Origin: Amphritea pacifica
Lineage (GTDB): Bacteria > Pseudomonadota > Gammaproteobacteria > Pseudomonadales > Balneatricaceae
Direction: 5' to 3'
NCBI RefSeq assembly: GCF_016924145.1
Contig: NZ_JAFFZO010000041.1
Span: forward strand, 1-45,141
Length of the DNA: 45,141 bases
Below the pieces are notes generated by a model. That model had not been told where the DNA came from. It saw only the letters and a list, made by a program, of their open reading frames with translations, and made no database searches. A program made the translations under genes and the position numbers. This document shows positions 18,817-26,898 of this stretch, one piece after another; within the stretch, counting starts at the first letter, position 1; every line of letters begins with the position of its first letter.

Positions 18817-19272
18817 TCAGCTGAGGCGACGATCACGGATCACAATGCCATGGCTCTTGCCGTTTGCAGCAGCGCATTCCAGACCTGCCAGTTCATCATT
18901 GCTCAGTACGCCAGGCCAACTGATCACCGCATGGCAGGTTCCGGCTTTAAGCGCCTGACAGGCTAGCTGATAGGTTGAGTGACTCTGGTCCGGCTGCAAT
19001 AACATTACCTTTTTGAGGTCGATGCCAGCGGCTTCAAGTAAACTCTTTGGCAGGGTTGCCGGTGGAGCGATCCAGGCGAACCAGCGGTCATCTTTGCTCA
19101 ATTGTGCAAGTAGCGGCAGTAGCATGGTCATTTCCCCAAAATCACTGCCTTGCAGGACTATTTCGGTAATTTTACCGGCCAGGCCTGTTTGATGCGGTTG
19201 TGCTGTTGCCGGACGGATAAGCCCTGGCAGAACGGGTTCTGAGCTGTTGAAACTGCTAACTGCGTGCAACAT
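18817..19272 (-). CDS. sulA: SulA-like SOS cell division inhibitor
   Basis: 151 residues with the SulA/RecA-like fold pattern: GKITEIVLQG, DRWFAWIAPP, and a central LLQPDQSHSTYQLACQAL segment. It blocks FtsZ polymerisation in the cytoplasm during the SOS response (family knowledge). It begins 2 nt after lexA with its ribosome-binding site (GAGGA) inside the lexA end, so it is co-transcribed and probably translationally coupled with lexA. Unlike E. coli sulA it has no SOS box of its own and relies on the lexA promoter, as in pseudomonads. Confidence 0.88.
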   Translation of the reverse strand: MLHAVSSFNSSEPVLPGLIRPATAQPHQTGLAGKITEIVLQGSDFGEMTMLLPLLAQLSKDDRWFAWIAPPATLPKSLLEAAGIDLKKVMLLQPDQSHSTYQLACQALKAGTCHAVISWPGVLSNDELAGLECAAANGKSHGIVIRDRRLS

Positions 19273-19274
19273 GA

Positions 19275-19877
19275 TTAATGTCCTCTTCTGATAACCCCGA
19301 CACCGAGGCCTTCAATTGAGAGTTCCTGCGTTTGCAGGTCGACCACAATAGGCTCGAACTCTTCATTTTCTGCGATCAGGTAAACCAGGTTACCCTCGCG
19401 TTTAAAGCGTTTAACGGTGACATCGTTGTCGATTCTGGCAACTACGATTTCGCCATTTTTGGCACTCTGGCACTGATGAACTGCGAGCAGGTCACCATCC
19501 ATAATGCCGATGTTTTTCATACTGGTGCCACGAACCCTGAGCAGGTAGTCAGCCTGAGGGTGGAAAAAGTCCGACGCAATGGTGATCCGGTCTTCGACAT
19601 TTTCCTGCGCCAGAATTGGCTCGCCGGCAGCAACCTGACCTACAACAGGCAGCCCAGGCTCGTCATCGAAGCCGGGAATCCGTATACCCCGGGAGGTGCC
19701 GGGGATCATCTCAATCGCACCCTTGCGGGCAAGCGCTTTGAGGTGCTCCTCTGCGGCGTTAGCCGACTTAAACCCCAGCTCTTTGGCTATATCTGCACGG
19801 GTTGGCGGATATCCGGTGGTGCTGATGCATCTCTTTATGCATTCAAGTACATCTGTTTGGCGTTGTGTCAGTTTCAT
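19275..19877 (-). CDS. lexA: LexA SOS repressor / self-cleaving protease
   Basis: 200 residues. The N-terminal winged helix-turn-helix domain opens with the LTxRQxxVLxxI pattern and recognises CTG-N10-CAG sites. The C-terminal S24 peptidase domain has the cleavage site Ala84-Gly85 (VAAGEP), nucleophile Ser119 (GTSM) and general base Lys156 (VTVKRF), at the same numbers as the E. coli protein. RecA filaments trigger self-cleavage and derepression. Its own upstream region holds two SOS boxes, implying autoregulation. Confidence 0.97.
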   Translation of the reverse strand: MKLTQRQTDVLECIKRCISTTGYPPTRADIAKELGFKSANAAEEHLKALARKGAIEMIPGTSRGIRIPGFDDEPGLPVVGQVAAGEPILAQENVEDRITIASDFFHPQADYLLRVRGTSMKNIGIMDGDLLAVHQCQSAKNGEIVVARIDNDVTVKRFKREGNLVYLIAENEEFEPIVVDLQTQELSIEGLGVGVIRRGH

Positions 19878-19885
19878 GATGAACT

Positions 19886-19901
19886 CTGTTTTTTTATCCA
19901 G
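19886..19901 (-). promoter_or_regulatory. LexA box 1 (SOS box) near lexA start
   Basis: CTGTTTTTTTATCCAG fits CTG-N10-CAG exactly and lies 9 nt upstream of the lexA start codon. It is less symmetric than box 2, so a weaker site is expected. Confidence 0.7.
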
Positions 19902-19904
19902 TAG

Positions 19905-19920
19905 CTGTAACTATATACAG
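19905..19920 (-). promoter_or_regulatory. LexA box 2 (SOS box) over lexA -10
   Basis: CTGTAACTATATACAG is a near-consensus SOS box with an AT-rich alternating core. It overlaps the lexA -10 hexamer, so bound LexA would directly exclude RNA polymerase. Confidence 0.92.
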
Positions 19921-19937
19921 TATTTTGGCTTTGTAAA
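19910..19937 (-). promoter_or_regulatory. Sigma-70 promoter of lexA-sulA
   Basis: On the minus strand: TTTACA (19937-19932), 16-nt spacer, TATAGT (19915-19910), about 33 nt from the lexA start. The -10 is inside LexA box 2. Confidence 0.65.
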
Positions 19938-19944
19938 CATTTTT

Positions 19945-19960
19945 CTGTCTATTTATCCAG
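19945..19960 (+). promoter_or_regulatory. LexA box 3 (SOS box) upstream of dinG
   Basis: CTGTCTATTTATCCAG fits CTG-N10-CAG. It is 46 nt before the dinG start and upstream of the lexA -35, so it is best placed to control the rightward dinG promoter. The last six bases before CAG repeat those of box 1. Confidence 0.75.
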
Positions 19961-20006
19961 TATTATTGCTAGAATGTGCGTGGTTACAGTGTATTAGGGC
20001 GGTCAG

Positions 20007-22127
20007 GTGCTTTCAGAAGAGATAAAAAAAGAGATACAGGGAGCGTACCGACGGTTTCTCGAGAGTCGTCAGCTTAAACCGCGAATGGGTCAGAAGCAGA
20101 TGATTGCTGAAGTGGCGAAGGTGCTTGGAGCGATTCTTCAGGATGAGAAATCCCATCGCCTTGGTGAGCAGCATGTCAGCGTCATCGAAGCGGGCACCGG
20201 CACCGGCAAAACCATCGGTTACCTGCTGGCAGTACTGCCAATTGCCAAAGCCAGAGGCAAAAAGGTGGTCCTTTCGACGGCGACGGTGGCTTTACAGGAA
20301 CAGCTGCTGAATAAGGATCTCCCTGAAGTCGCAGAACATGCCGGATTATCGTTCAGTTTCGGGCTTGCCAAGGGGCGGGGACGCTATTTCTGTATCAGTA
20401 AAGCAGAACAGCATCTTGATGCTCATGGCGCGACTGGTCAGCAGGCGTTGTACGAAGATGAGTTGTCGCTGAGACTCGACACCGATACGGTCGAATTTTA
20501 TAAAAGTCTGCTCAACGAGTTTGCCGCAGGACGCTGGGATGGCGACCGGGATAACCTGAGCCAGGATATCAGTGATCAGGACTGGAGTCCGCTGACCAGC
20601 GATCATTTGCAGTGTACCAATCGGCGCTGCAGTAATTTCTCCGCCTGTAGCTTTTTTAAAGCGCGCAAGGATCTCGATCAGGTGGAATGTGTGATTGCTA
20701 ATCATGATATCGTGCTGGCAGATCTGGCGCTGGGGGGCGGGGCGATTCTGCCTGATCCCGCCGACACAATCTATATCTTTGATGAGGGGCACCATCTGTC
20801 GGATAAGGCCAGTGGCCATTTCTCCTTTAACCTGCGATTGAAATCAACCGAACGCTGGCTTGCCAGTACCATTAAACAGCTGGATAAAATGCTGGAGCAA
20901 GCCGGTACTCCGCAGCTGTTGAGTGATTATGTCCAGCAGCAGAGAAAACCGGCAGAGGACCTTCAGGTCGTACTGAATAACTGGGCTGAGCTGATCAGAC
21001 CCATTCTGCTGGATGATTCCTTCAAGCGGCCGAAAGAGCGGTTTCGCTATACTGGCGGAGTGGTGCCTGATGAGGTCAGGCAGTTTGGTCTGCAGGTTGA
21101 ACATCTGGCTGCCCGGATGACAACAAAGATGGAGATGATTCTGGATCTGCTCAAGGAGTCGCTTGATGGCGAGGGGGGCATAGATCGTCAGCCAGCAGAG
21201 GTCTGGTACCCCCGGGTGGGGATGATGGTTGCCAGGCTGCAGACGATCACCGGTCTTGGGCGGTCGATGGGGCATCCGGATGCCGGCGACAGTACGCCGA
21301 CAGCGCGCTGGCTGAGCCTGGTGGAAACGGCTCAGGGATATGATTTCGAGTGCAGCACCGCACCGGTGTCTGCTGCCGAGATGCTGCGGATGAATCTCTG
21401 GCAGCACTGTTACGCGGCGGTAGTGACCTCTGCGACACTGACCGCTTTGGGGCGGTTTGACCGACTGCTTGCCGATCTCGGTTTACCTGCAGAAACCGCC
21501 TGCTTCACTTTGCCCAGCCCGTTCGACCATTATCATGCTGCCGAGCTTTATGTTCCGCCGATGAAAGTCGAAGCCAATGATGTTGAACTGCATACTCAGG
21601 CGGTCACTGATTATCTTAATGCTGAACTGAAAACCGATTCCGGTACGCTGGTGTTGTTCAGCTCCTGGCGGCAAATGAGATCAGTGCTTGCCAGTCTCGA
21701 CGAAAAGCTCAACAATAGGGTCCTGTCGCAGGGTGATTTCAGTAAAAATGAGATACTGAAGCGCCATAAGACTGAAATTGACGAGGGGCGCGGAAGTATT
21801 ATTTTCGGCCTCGCCTCTTTTACTGAAGGGGTAGACCTTCCCGGTGATTACCTCACCGAAGTGATTATTACCAAAATCCCTTTCAGTGTGCCGGATGATC
21901 CGGTAGACGCTACCATGGCTGAGTGGATTGAGCAGCATGGCGGTAATCCATTTATGGAATGGTCGGTGCCGATGGCATCGGTACGATTAACTCAGGCCGC
22001 AGGACGGCTGCTGCGCACCGAGCAGGACCGGGGACGAATCGTACTACTGGACCGACGGGTGGTAACCCGGCGTTACGGCCGGCAGCTGCTGGATTCGCTG
22101 CCACCATTCCGAAGAAATATTAGCTAA
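20007..22127 (+). CDS. dinG: ATP-dependent DNA helicase DinG (Fe-S, XPD-like)
   Basis: 706 residues, GTG start. Superfamily 2 helicase of the XPD/Rad3 group. Walker A (AGTGTGKT, about 62-69), four Fe-S cluster cysteines (Cys129, Cys203, Cys208, Cys214) with the spacing of E. coli DinG, the DEGH box (259-262), and a late helicase motif VI-like AAGRLLRTEQDRG. It unwinds 5'-tailed DNA, D-loops and R-loops in the cytoplasm. Divergence from lexA and an SOS box in the shared promoter region make it a likely SOS gene, as in E. coli. The ribosome-binding site is weak (AGGGCGG-like). Confidence 0.94.
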   Translation: MLSEEIKKEIQGAYRRFLESRQLKPRMGQKQMIAEVAKVLGAILQDEKSHRLGEQHVSVIEAGTGTGKTIGYLLAVLPIAKARGKKVVLSTATVALQEQLLNKDLPEVAEHAGLSFSFGLAKGRGRYFCISKAEQHLDAHGATGQQALYEDELSLRLDTDTVEFYKSLLNEFAAGRWDGDRDNLSQDISDQDWSPLTSDHLQCTNRRCSNFSACSFFKARKDLDQVECVIANHDIVLADLALGGGAILPDPADTIYIFDEGHHLSDKASGHFSFNLRLKSTERWLASTIKQLDKMLEQAGTPQLLSDYVQQQRKPAEDLQVVLNNWAELIRPILLDDSFKRPKERFRYTGGVVPDEVRQFGLQVEHLAARMTTKMEMILDLLKESLDGEGGIDRQPAEVWYPRVGMMVARLQTITGLGRSMGHPDAGDSTPTARWLSLVETAQGYDFECSTAPVSAAEMLRMNLWQHCYAAVVTSATLTALGRFDRLLADLGLPAETACFTLPSPFDHYHAAELYVPPMKVEANDVELHTQAVTDYLNAELKTDSGTLVLFSSWRQMRSVLASLDEKLNNRVLSQGDFSKNEILKRHKTEIDEGRGSIIFGLASFTEGVDLPGDYLTEVIITKIPFSVPDDPVDATMAEWIEQHGGNPFMEWSVPMASVRLTQAAGRLLRTEQDRGRIVLLDRRVVTRRYGRQLLDSLPPFRRNIS

Positions 22128-22156
22128 CCGTTCGCCCACGCGGATAAGGTATAACT

Positions 22157-23593
22157 TTGTTAAAGAAACTATTTAAACGTTCACACGATAACGCATCACA
22201 GAAAAGTCAGTCATCGGTTGCCAGTCCTGCTGTAAAGCAAACGGCAGCGGCAACACCGGTAAAAAGCAGCAACGCCGCTGAGCGATCAGGTCGCAGTGCT
22301 GATTCAGCTGAGCGTCCCAAAGCGACAACGTCCGACAGCGTAAAGCCGAAAGCGACTAAACCGAAAGCGCGAAAACCTGCTCCGGTTAAGCCCTGGCGGC
22401 GCGAAGATTTTGCAGTGGAACCGGTGGAAGGGAAAAAACGCTTCCATGATTTTGATCTGCCCGACGATGTGATGCACGCTATTGCCGATCTGAATTTTAA
22501 ATACTGCTCTGACATTCAGGCGGCCACACTGGTGGAATCGCTGGAAGGGCGGGACATGATTGGTAAAGCGCAGACCGGTACAGGCAAAACCGCTGCCTTT
22601 CTGATCAGTATTATCACCGATCTGCTTGACTACCCGTTGGAATATAAACCGGCGAAGGGGGTTCCCCGGGCGCTGATTATCGCGCCAACCCGGGAGCTGG
22701 CGCTGCAGATCGCATCGGATGCCGAAGAGCTGGGGAAATATGCCAATATCGGCGTGGTCGCCCTGGTGGGTGGCATGGATTATGACCGGCAGCGTAAACA
22801 GCTGGCTGCCCGCCCGGTCGATATTCTGGTGGCAACTCCGGGTCGTCTGATCGATTTTGTGCGTTCCTCTGACGTTGATCTGGGGGATGTCGAGGTGCTG
22901 GTGCTGGATGAGGCCGACCGGATGCTGAGTATGGGGTTTATTCCCGATGTTCGCACGATTATTCGTCATACCCCGCGCAAGGGAGATCGTCAGACGCTGC
23001 TGTACAGTGCGACTTTTACCGATGACGTGATGAATCTCGCGCGTCAATGGACTGTCGATGCCAAGGTGATCGAGATCGCCCCGGAGCAGAAAAGTACGGA
23101 TTCCGTTGAGCAACTGGTGTATCTGGTGTCCCGCAAGGACAAATACAAACTGCTGCGCAACTTTATGCAGCTTAATCAGCTTGAACGGGTGATCGTGTTT
23201 GGCAACCGTCGAGATGAAACCCGCCGTCTGGCTGAACGGCTGCAGAAAGATGGTCTTAAGGCCTCGTTGATGTCGGGAGAGATTACCCAGCAGAAGCGGG
23301 TGAAAACCCTGGAAGATTTTCGCAATGGTAAAATCAATATCCTTGTGGCCACCGATGTGGCCGGGCGAGGTATCCATGTGGATGGCGTCAGTCATGTAAT
23401 TAACTACGCGCTGCCTGAGGATGCCGACGATTATGTGCACCGTATCGGCCGGACGGGACGGGCCGGTTCGACCGGTACCTCGATCAGTTTTGCCACCGAA
23501 GATGATTCCTTCCTGTTACCTGAAATTGAAGAGGTTGCCGGGGTGAAAATGAAGTGTGTATACCCAGATCCAAACCTGCTTGAGCCGGTATAG
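22157..23593 (+). CDS. rhlB: DEAD-box RNA helicase RhlB type
   Basis: 478 residues, TTG start with AAGGT 6 nt upstream. A disordered Lys/Ala/Ser/Pro-rich tail covers about the first 80 residues. The helicase core follows with motif I AQTGTGKT, Ia [27 protein letters not shown], and [12 protein letters not shown]. The pre-core [19 protein letters not shown] matches the RhlB Q-motif region. RhlB proteins unwind RNA structures for degradosome ribonucleases; the basic N-terminal tail probably binds RNA. It starts 30 nt after dinG, but a shared transcript is only inferred. Confidence 0.85.
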   Translation: MLKKLFKRSHDNASQKSQSSVASPAVKQTAAATPVKSSNAAERSGRSADSAERPKATTSDSVKPKATKPKARKPAPVKPWRREDFAVEPVEGKKRFHDFDLPDDVMHAIADLNFKYCSDIQAATLVESLEGRDMIGKAQTGTGKTAAFLISIITDLLDYPLEYKPAKGVPRALIIAPTRELALQIASDAEELGKYANIGVVALVGGMDYDRQRKQLAARPVDILVATPGRLIDFVRSSDVDLGDVEVLVLDEADRMLSMGFIPDVRTIIRHTPRKGDRQTLLYSATFTDDVMNLARQWTVDAKVIEIAPEQKSTDSVEQLVYLVSRKDKYKLLRNFMQLNQLERVIVFGNRRDETRRLAERLQKDGLKASLMSGEITQQKRVKTLEDFRNGKINILVATDVAGRGIHVDGVSHVINYALPEDADDYVHRIGRTGRAGSTGTSISFATEDDSFLLPEIEEVAGVKMKCVYPDPNLLEPV

Positions 23594-23610
23594 CAACCAT
23601 ACGGGACGCG

Positions 23611-25053
23611 ATGATGACGAGGTCTGGGTTGGATCAGCTACAACTCGGGAACCGCTTTGCGGAGTTACCGGCCTCTTTTTATACCCGGGTTCAGCCTCAG
23701 CCGCTGAAAAATCCCCGGCTGGTTGCGCTCAGTCCCGATGCCGCAGCTCTCATCGGGCTTGATCCCTGCCAGGTTTCTGAGCAGCAGTTAGTCGAGTATT
23801 TTGGCGGCCAGCGGCTGCCTGACGGTAGTGATCCGCTGGCTACGGTGTACGCGGGACATCAGTTTGGTGGTTATACGGCCCAGCTGGGTGACGGCCGGGC
23901 TCTGTTGCTGGGGGACCTGCCGGGCAGTGATGGTCAGCGCTGGGAGCTGCAACTGAAGGGCAGTGGCAAGACCCCTTACTCGCGACATGGCGATGGTCGT
24001 GCAGCCTTGCGCTCTGTTATCCGGGAATATCTTGGCAGCGAAGCACTGGCTGCGCTGGGGGTGCCAACCACCCGGGCGTTGTGCATTGTTGGCAGTGACA
24101 CGCAGATCTGCCGGGACTCGATCGAGTCTGCCGCCTCGATGGTGCGGCTGAGTCCCAGCCATATCCGTTTCGGACATTTTGAATATTTCTATTACAGTCG
24201 CCAGCCGGACCTGTTAAAACAGCTGGCCGACTTTGTCATCCGCCATCATTATCCTCACTGTGCCGAAGCTGTGAATCCCTACCTGGCGATGTATACCGAA
24301 GTGCTCGAGCGGACCGCAAAACTGATTGCCCAATGGCAGGCGCTGGGTTTTTGTCATGGGGTCATGAATACCGACAATATGTCGATTCTCGGCCTTACCC
24401 TGGACTATGGCCCCTTTGCTTTTCTGGATGGTTATCAGCCGGACTTCACCAGTAACCGCACCGATGAACATGGTCGCTATGCCTATCATCAGCAGCCCTC
24501 AGTGGCGTTGTGGAACTGTGTTTGTCTGGCCCAGAGTCTCACTGGACTGGTGAAACAGGCCGACCTCGAATCTTCCCTCAGTCGCTTTGAGTCTGTCTAT
24601 GTGGTCGCTTATACCGAACAGATGAAACAGCGTCTGGGGATGGCGGGCAAGGAGCGCCAGGATGGGGCATTGATTGAAGGCTTGCTACAGTTGCTGCAGC
24701 AGGTAAACGCTGATTATCATTGCGCTTTCCTGACGCTGGAACAAGCCGTCGCAGGCGAGGTCGAACCCTTTATCGCACTGCTGGGCGATAGTCCACAGGC
24801 TGGAGACTGGCTTAACCAGTATCTCAGCCGGATCAATAGCGATGCGATGATACAGATGAAGCAACATAACCCCAGGGTTGTGTTGCGCAGCTATCTGACT
24901 CAGCAGGTGATTGAACAGGCCGGGGAGGGGGATTTCAGTGGGCTGGTCAAATTGCATGATGCTGTGCGCACACCGTTTAAAGAGCGCTCGGATATATATG
25001 CTCAGCCGCCCCCTGAGGGAGATAAAAATCGCTCGCTCAGTTGTTCATCCTGA
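23611..25053 (+). CDS. selO: Protein adenylyltransferase SelO (YdiU family)
   Basis: 480 residues, the full family length. Pseudokinase that transfers AMP to Ser/Thr/Tyr of target proteins, linked to redox stress. Seen: YAGHQFGGYTAQLGDGRA near the N-terminus, the basic ATP-binding stretch LKGSGKTPYSRHGDGRAALR, the catalytic/metal segment HGVMNTDNMSI followed by LDYGPFAF. The C-terminus ends Cys-Ser-Ser: the antepenultimate residue, selenocysteine in animal SELENOO, is here Cys encoded by TGT. It starts 17 nt after rhlB with a GGGACG-type ribosome-binding site. Confidence 0.95.
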   Translation: MMTRSGLDQLQLGNRFAELPASFYTRVQPQPLKNPRLVALSPDAAALIGLDPCQVSEQQLVEYFGGQRLPDGSDPLATVYAGHQFGGYTAQLGDGRALLLGDLPGSDGQRWELQLKGSGKTPYSRHGDGRAALRSVIREYLGSEALAALGVPTTRALCIVGSDTQICRDSIESAASMVRLSPSHIRFGHFEYFYYSRQPDLLKQLADFVIRHHYPHCAEAVNPYLAMYTEVLERTAKLIAQWQALGFCHGVMNTDNMSILGLTLDYGPFAFLDGYQPDFTSNRTDEHGRYAYHQQPSVALWNCVCLAQSLTGLVKQADLESSLSRFESVYVVAYTEQMKQRLGMAGKERQDGALIEGLLQLLQQVNADYHCAFLTLEQAVAGEVEPFIALLGDSPQAGDWLNQYLSRINSDAMIQMKQHNPRVVLRSYLTQQVIEQAGEGDFSGLVKLHDAVRTPFKERSDIYAQPPPEGDKNRSLSCSS

Positions 25054-25117
25054 TTGGCAAGTATCGTGTCAATATCAGATGTAATATAACCGCGTTATCA
25101 GTTACAAAGAGGAACCC

Positions 25118-25345
25118 ATGGATAAACATAAGACTGGCCGCATCAGTCAGGTTCTGGCAATTGTTGTCAGCCTGTTTTTTATTTTTATTGCGATAAACGG
25201 TTATCAGCGAACCGGTGATATCGCCGTGGCACTCCTGTTCGGCTTGCTGGCAGTGCTTGGGTATTTTATTGTTAAGCTGCTATTTTCAGGAGTTAATAAA
25301 CTACTGGACTCGCTGGATGAGAAGCACAATAAGGGTTCTGAATAG
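25118..25345 (+). CDS. Small two-helix membrane protein
   Basis: 75 residues. A short basic N-terminus, two hydrophobic helices (about 10-27 and 35-57) joined by a polar turn, and a charged C-terminal tail (LDEKHNKGSE). Good AGAGGA ribosome-binding site. I do not recognise the family; an inner-membrane hairpin with both ends in the cytoplasm is likely from the positive-inside rule. It sits between selO and gpsA with no overlap. Confidence 0.7.
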   Translation: MDKHKTGRISQVLAIVVSLFFIFIAINGYQRTGDIAVALLFGLLAVLGYFIVKLLFSGVNKLLDSLDEKHNKGSE

Positions 25346-25417
25346 TGGTTTCCGGCAGTTGTCCGGCCTTTAACAGAAACGAGTTTAAGCACATTGATAA
25401 TAAGTAAGGATTCTCTG

Positions 25418-26446
25418 ATGACAGACAGGGTAAAAGTTGCAGTACTGGGTGGCGGCAGTTTTGGTACTGTAATAGCAAACCTGATTGGCAGTAAGGGCGA
25501 ACAGGTTCATCTGTGGATGCGAAATGCCGAACGGGCCGAAGAGATCAATCGCAGCCATGAGAACCACCGCTACCTTCCCGGGCGGCCATTATCGGAAAAC
25601 CTGACAGCAACAGCCGATCTGCAACGGGCATTGCAGGATGCTGAGATTGTCTTTGTCTCGATACCAAGCCAGTCGTTCCGTGAAGTGATCAGGCAGGCAA
25701 AACCATTTTTACGTGCCGACCAGATAGTCGTAAGCACAACCAAAGGGATTGAAGCTAAAAGCTTCAGCCTGATGAGTCAGATTCTCAGCGAGGAACTGCC
25801 GGGCAACCCTATCGGCGTCATCAGCGGGCCAAACCTGGCAAAAGAGATCGTACAGCAGCAACTTACCGCGACAGTGATCGCCAGTGAGGATGAGCGGGTC
25901 AGAACGGCCGTGCAGCAGATTCTTCACTGTGCTTTCTTTCGCGTCTATGCCAGCAGCGATATGTACGGTGTCGAGCTGGGCGGGACGCTAAAAAATATCT
26001 ATGCGATTGCCTCCGGACTGAGTGCGGCGCTGGGTATGGGGGAGAATACTAAAAGTATGCTGATGACCCGAAGCCTGGCGGAGATGAGTCGTTTTGCCGT
26101 GCAGCTGGGGGCAAATCCGATGACCTTTCTTGGTTTAGCTGGCGTGGGGGATCTGATTGTTACCTGCTCATCACCCCTGAGCCGCAACTATCGGGTTGGC
26201 TATGCTCTGGGTGAGGGGAAGACGCTTGAAGACGCTGTCGAGTCGCTGGGTGAGGTAGCCGAGGGGGTGAACACGCTGCGCTATGTGAAAGAGAAAGCCG
26301 ACGAGCTGGAAATTTACATGCCGCTGGTCAGCGGTCTTTATGAGGTGGTGTTTAATCATGCACCGGTGTCTCAGGTGGCAAAAATGATGATGCTGAATAC
26401 CCAGAGCAGCGATGTTGAGTTTGTCCTGCCAAGAGCCGATCTCTGA
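25418..26446 (+). CDS. gpsA: Glycerol-3-phosphate dehydrogenase [NAD(P)+]
   Basis: 342 residues from the chosen ATG ([13 protein letters not shown]), with TAAGGA 7 nt upstream; an in-frame TTG eight codons earlier is rejected. It reduces dihydroxyacetone phosphate to sn-glycerol-3-phosphate for phospholipid synthesis. The N-terminal dinucleotide-binding motif GGGSFGT is plain, SGPNLAKEI and the [17 protein letters not shown] segment contain the conserved catalytic and substrate-binding lysines. Its stop overlaps the start of sixA (TGATG), so the two are coupled. Confidence 0.96.
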   Translation: MTDRVKVAVLGGGSFGTVIANLIGSKGEQVHLWMRNAERAEEINRSHENHRYLPGRPLSENLTATADLQRALQDAEIVFVSIPSQSFREVIRQAKPFLRADQIVVSTTKGIEAKSFSLMSQILSEELPGNPIGVISGPNLAKEIVQQQLTATVIASEDERVRTAVQQILHCAFFRVYASSDMYGVELGGTLKNIYAIASGLSAALGMGENTKSMLMTRSLAEMSRFAVQLGANPMTFLGLAGVGDLIVTCSSPLSRNYRVGYALGEGKTLEDAVESLGEVAEGVNTLRYVKEKADELEIYMPLVSGLYEVVFNHAPVSQVAKMMMLNTQSSDVEFVLPRADL

Positions 26447-26898
26447 TGCGCTTATTGCTGTTACGCCATGGAGAGGCGGGCTTTGATGCCCCCAGAGATG
26501 AACTGCGCTACCTAACGGAAAGAGGGCGGTTGCAGCTGCGTCAGTTGCTGACCCAACAGACAGACGAATTTGCAGGGGTGCAGCGAATAGTACACAGTCC
26601 CTACCTGCGCACCTGTCAGACGGCTGAACTGGTGCGCGAGGTGGTGTCGGTTAACGCCGAACCGCTGGATCTGCTAACGCCGGAATCAGCACCTCAGCAG
26701 GTGGTCGACTGGCTCAGTGAACAACGCGATGACAGCCTGCTGCTGGTGACCCATCAGCCGTTGATCGGCTTGTTGGTGTCGCTACTCTGTGAGGCAGACC
26801 TGAGCCACCCGGAGCCGATGTTGCCGGGCGCTCTGGCGATTATTGAACTGGAGTTTCCGGCAGCCGGGCTGGGGCAGCTGCAGAAGCTGCTGCGCTAG
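26446..26898 (+). CDS. sixA: Phosphohistidine phosphatase SixA
   Basis: 150 residues, a minimal histidine-phosphatase fold. The RHG motif (LLLRHGEA, residues 3-10) carries the nucleophile His8; a second conserved His lies in LLVTHQPLIG. SixA removes phosphate from histidines in phosphotransfer proteins such as ArcB or the nitrogen PTS (family knowledge). The start codon overlaps the gpsA stop. The last 59 nt are overlapped by the opposite-strand ligase gene. Confidence 0.9.
   Translation: MRLLLLRHGEAGFDAPRDELRYLTERGRLQLRQLLTQQTDEFAGVQRIVHSPYLRTCQTAELVREVVSVNAEPLDLLTPESAPQQVVDWLSEQRDDSLLLVTHQPLIGLLVSLLCEADLSHPEPMLPGALAIIELEFPAAGLGQLQKLLR

Noticed and set aside
22304-23440. 378-codon open frame on the minus strand opposite rhlB
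   Set aside because: It lies wholly inside the clear DEAD-box helicase gene in another frame, is His/Gln/Ile-rich as expected for an antisense reading, and has no family motif.
25030-25053. Selenocysteine at the selO C-terminus
   Set aside because: The relevant codon is TGT (Cys); the TGA is two codons later and is a normal stop.
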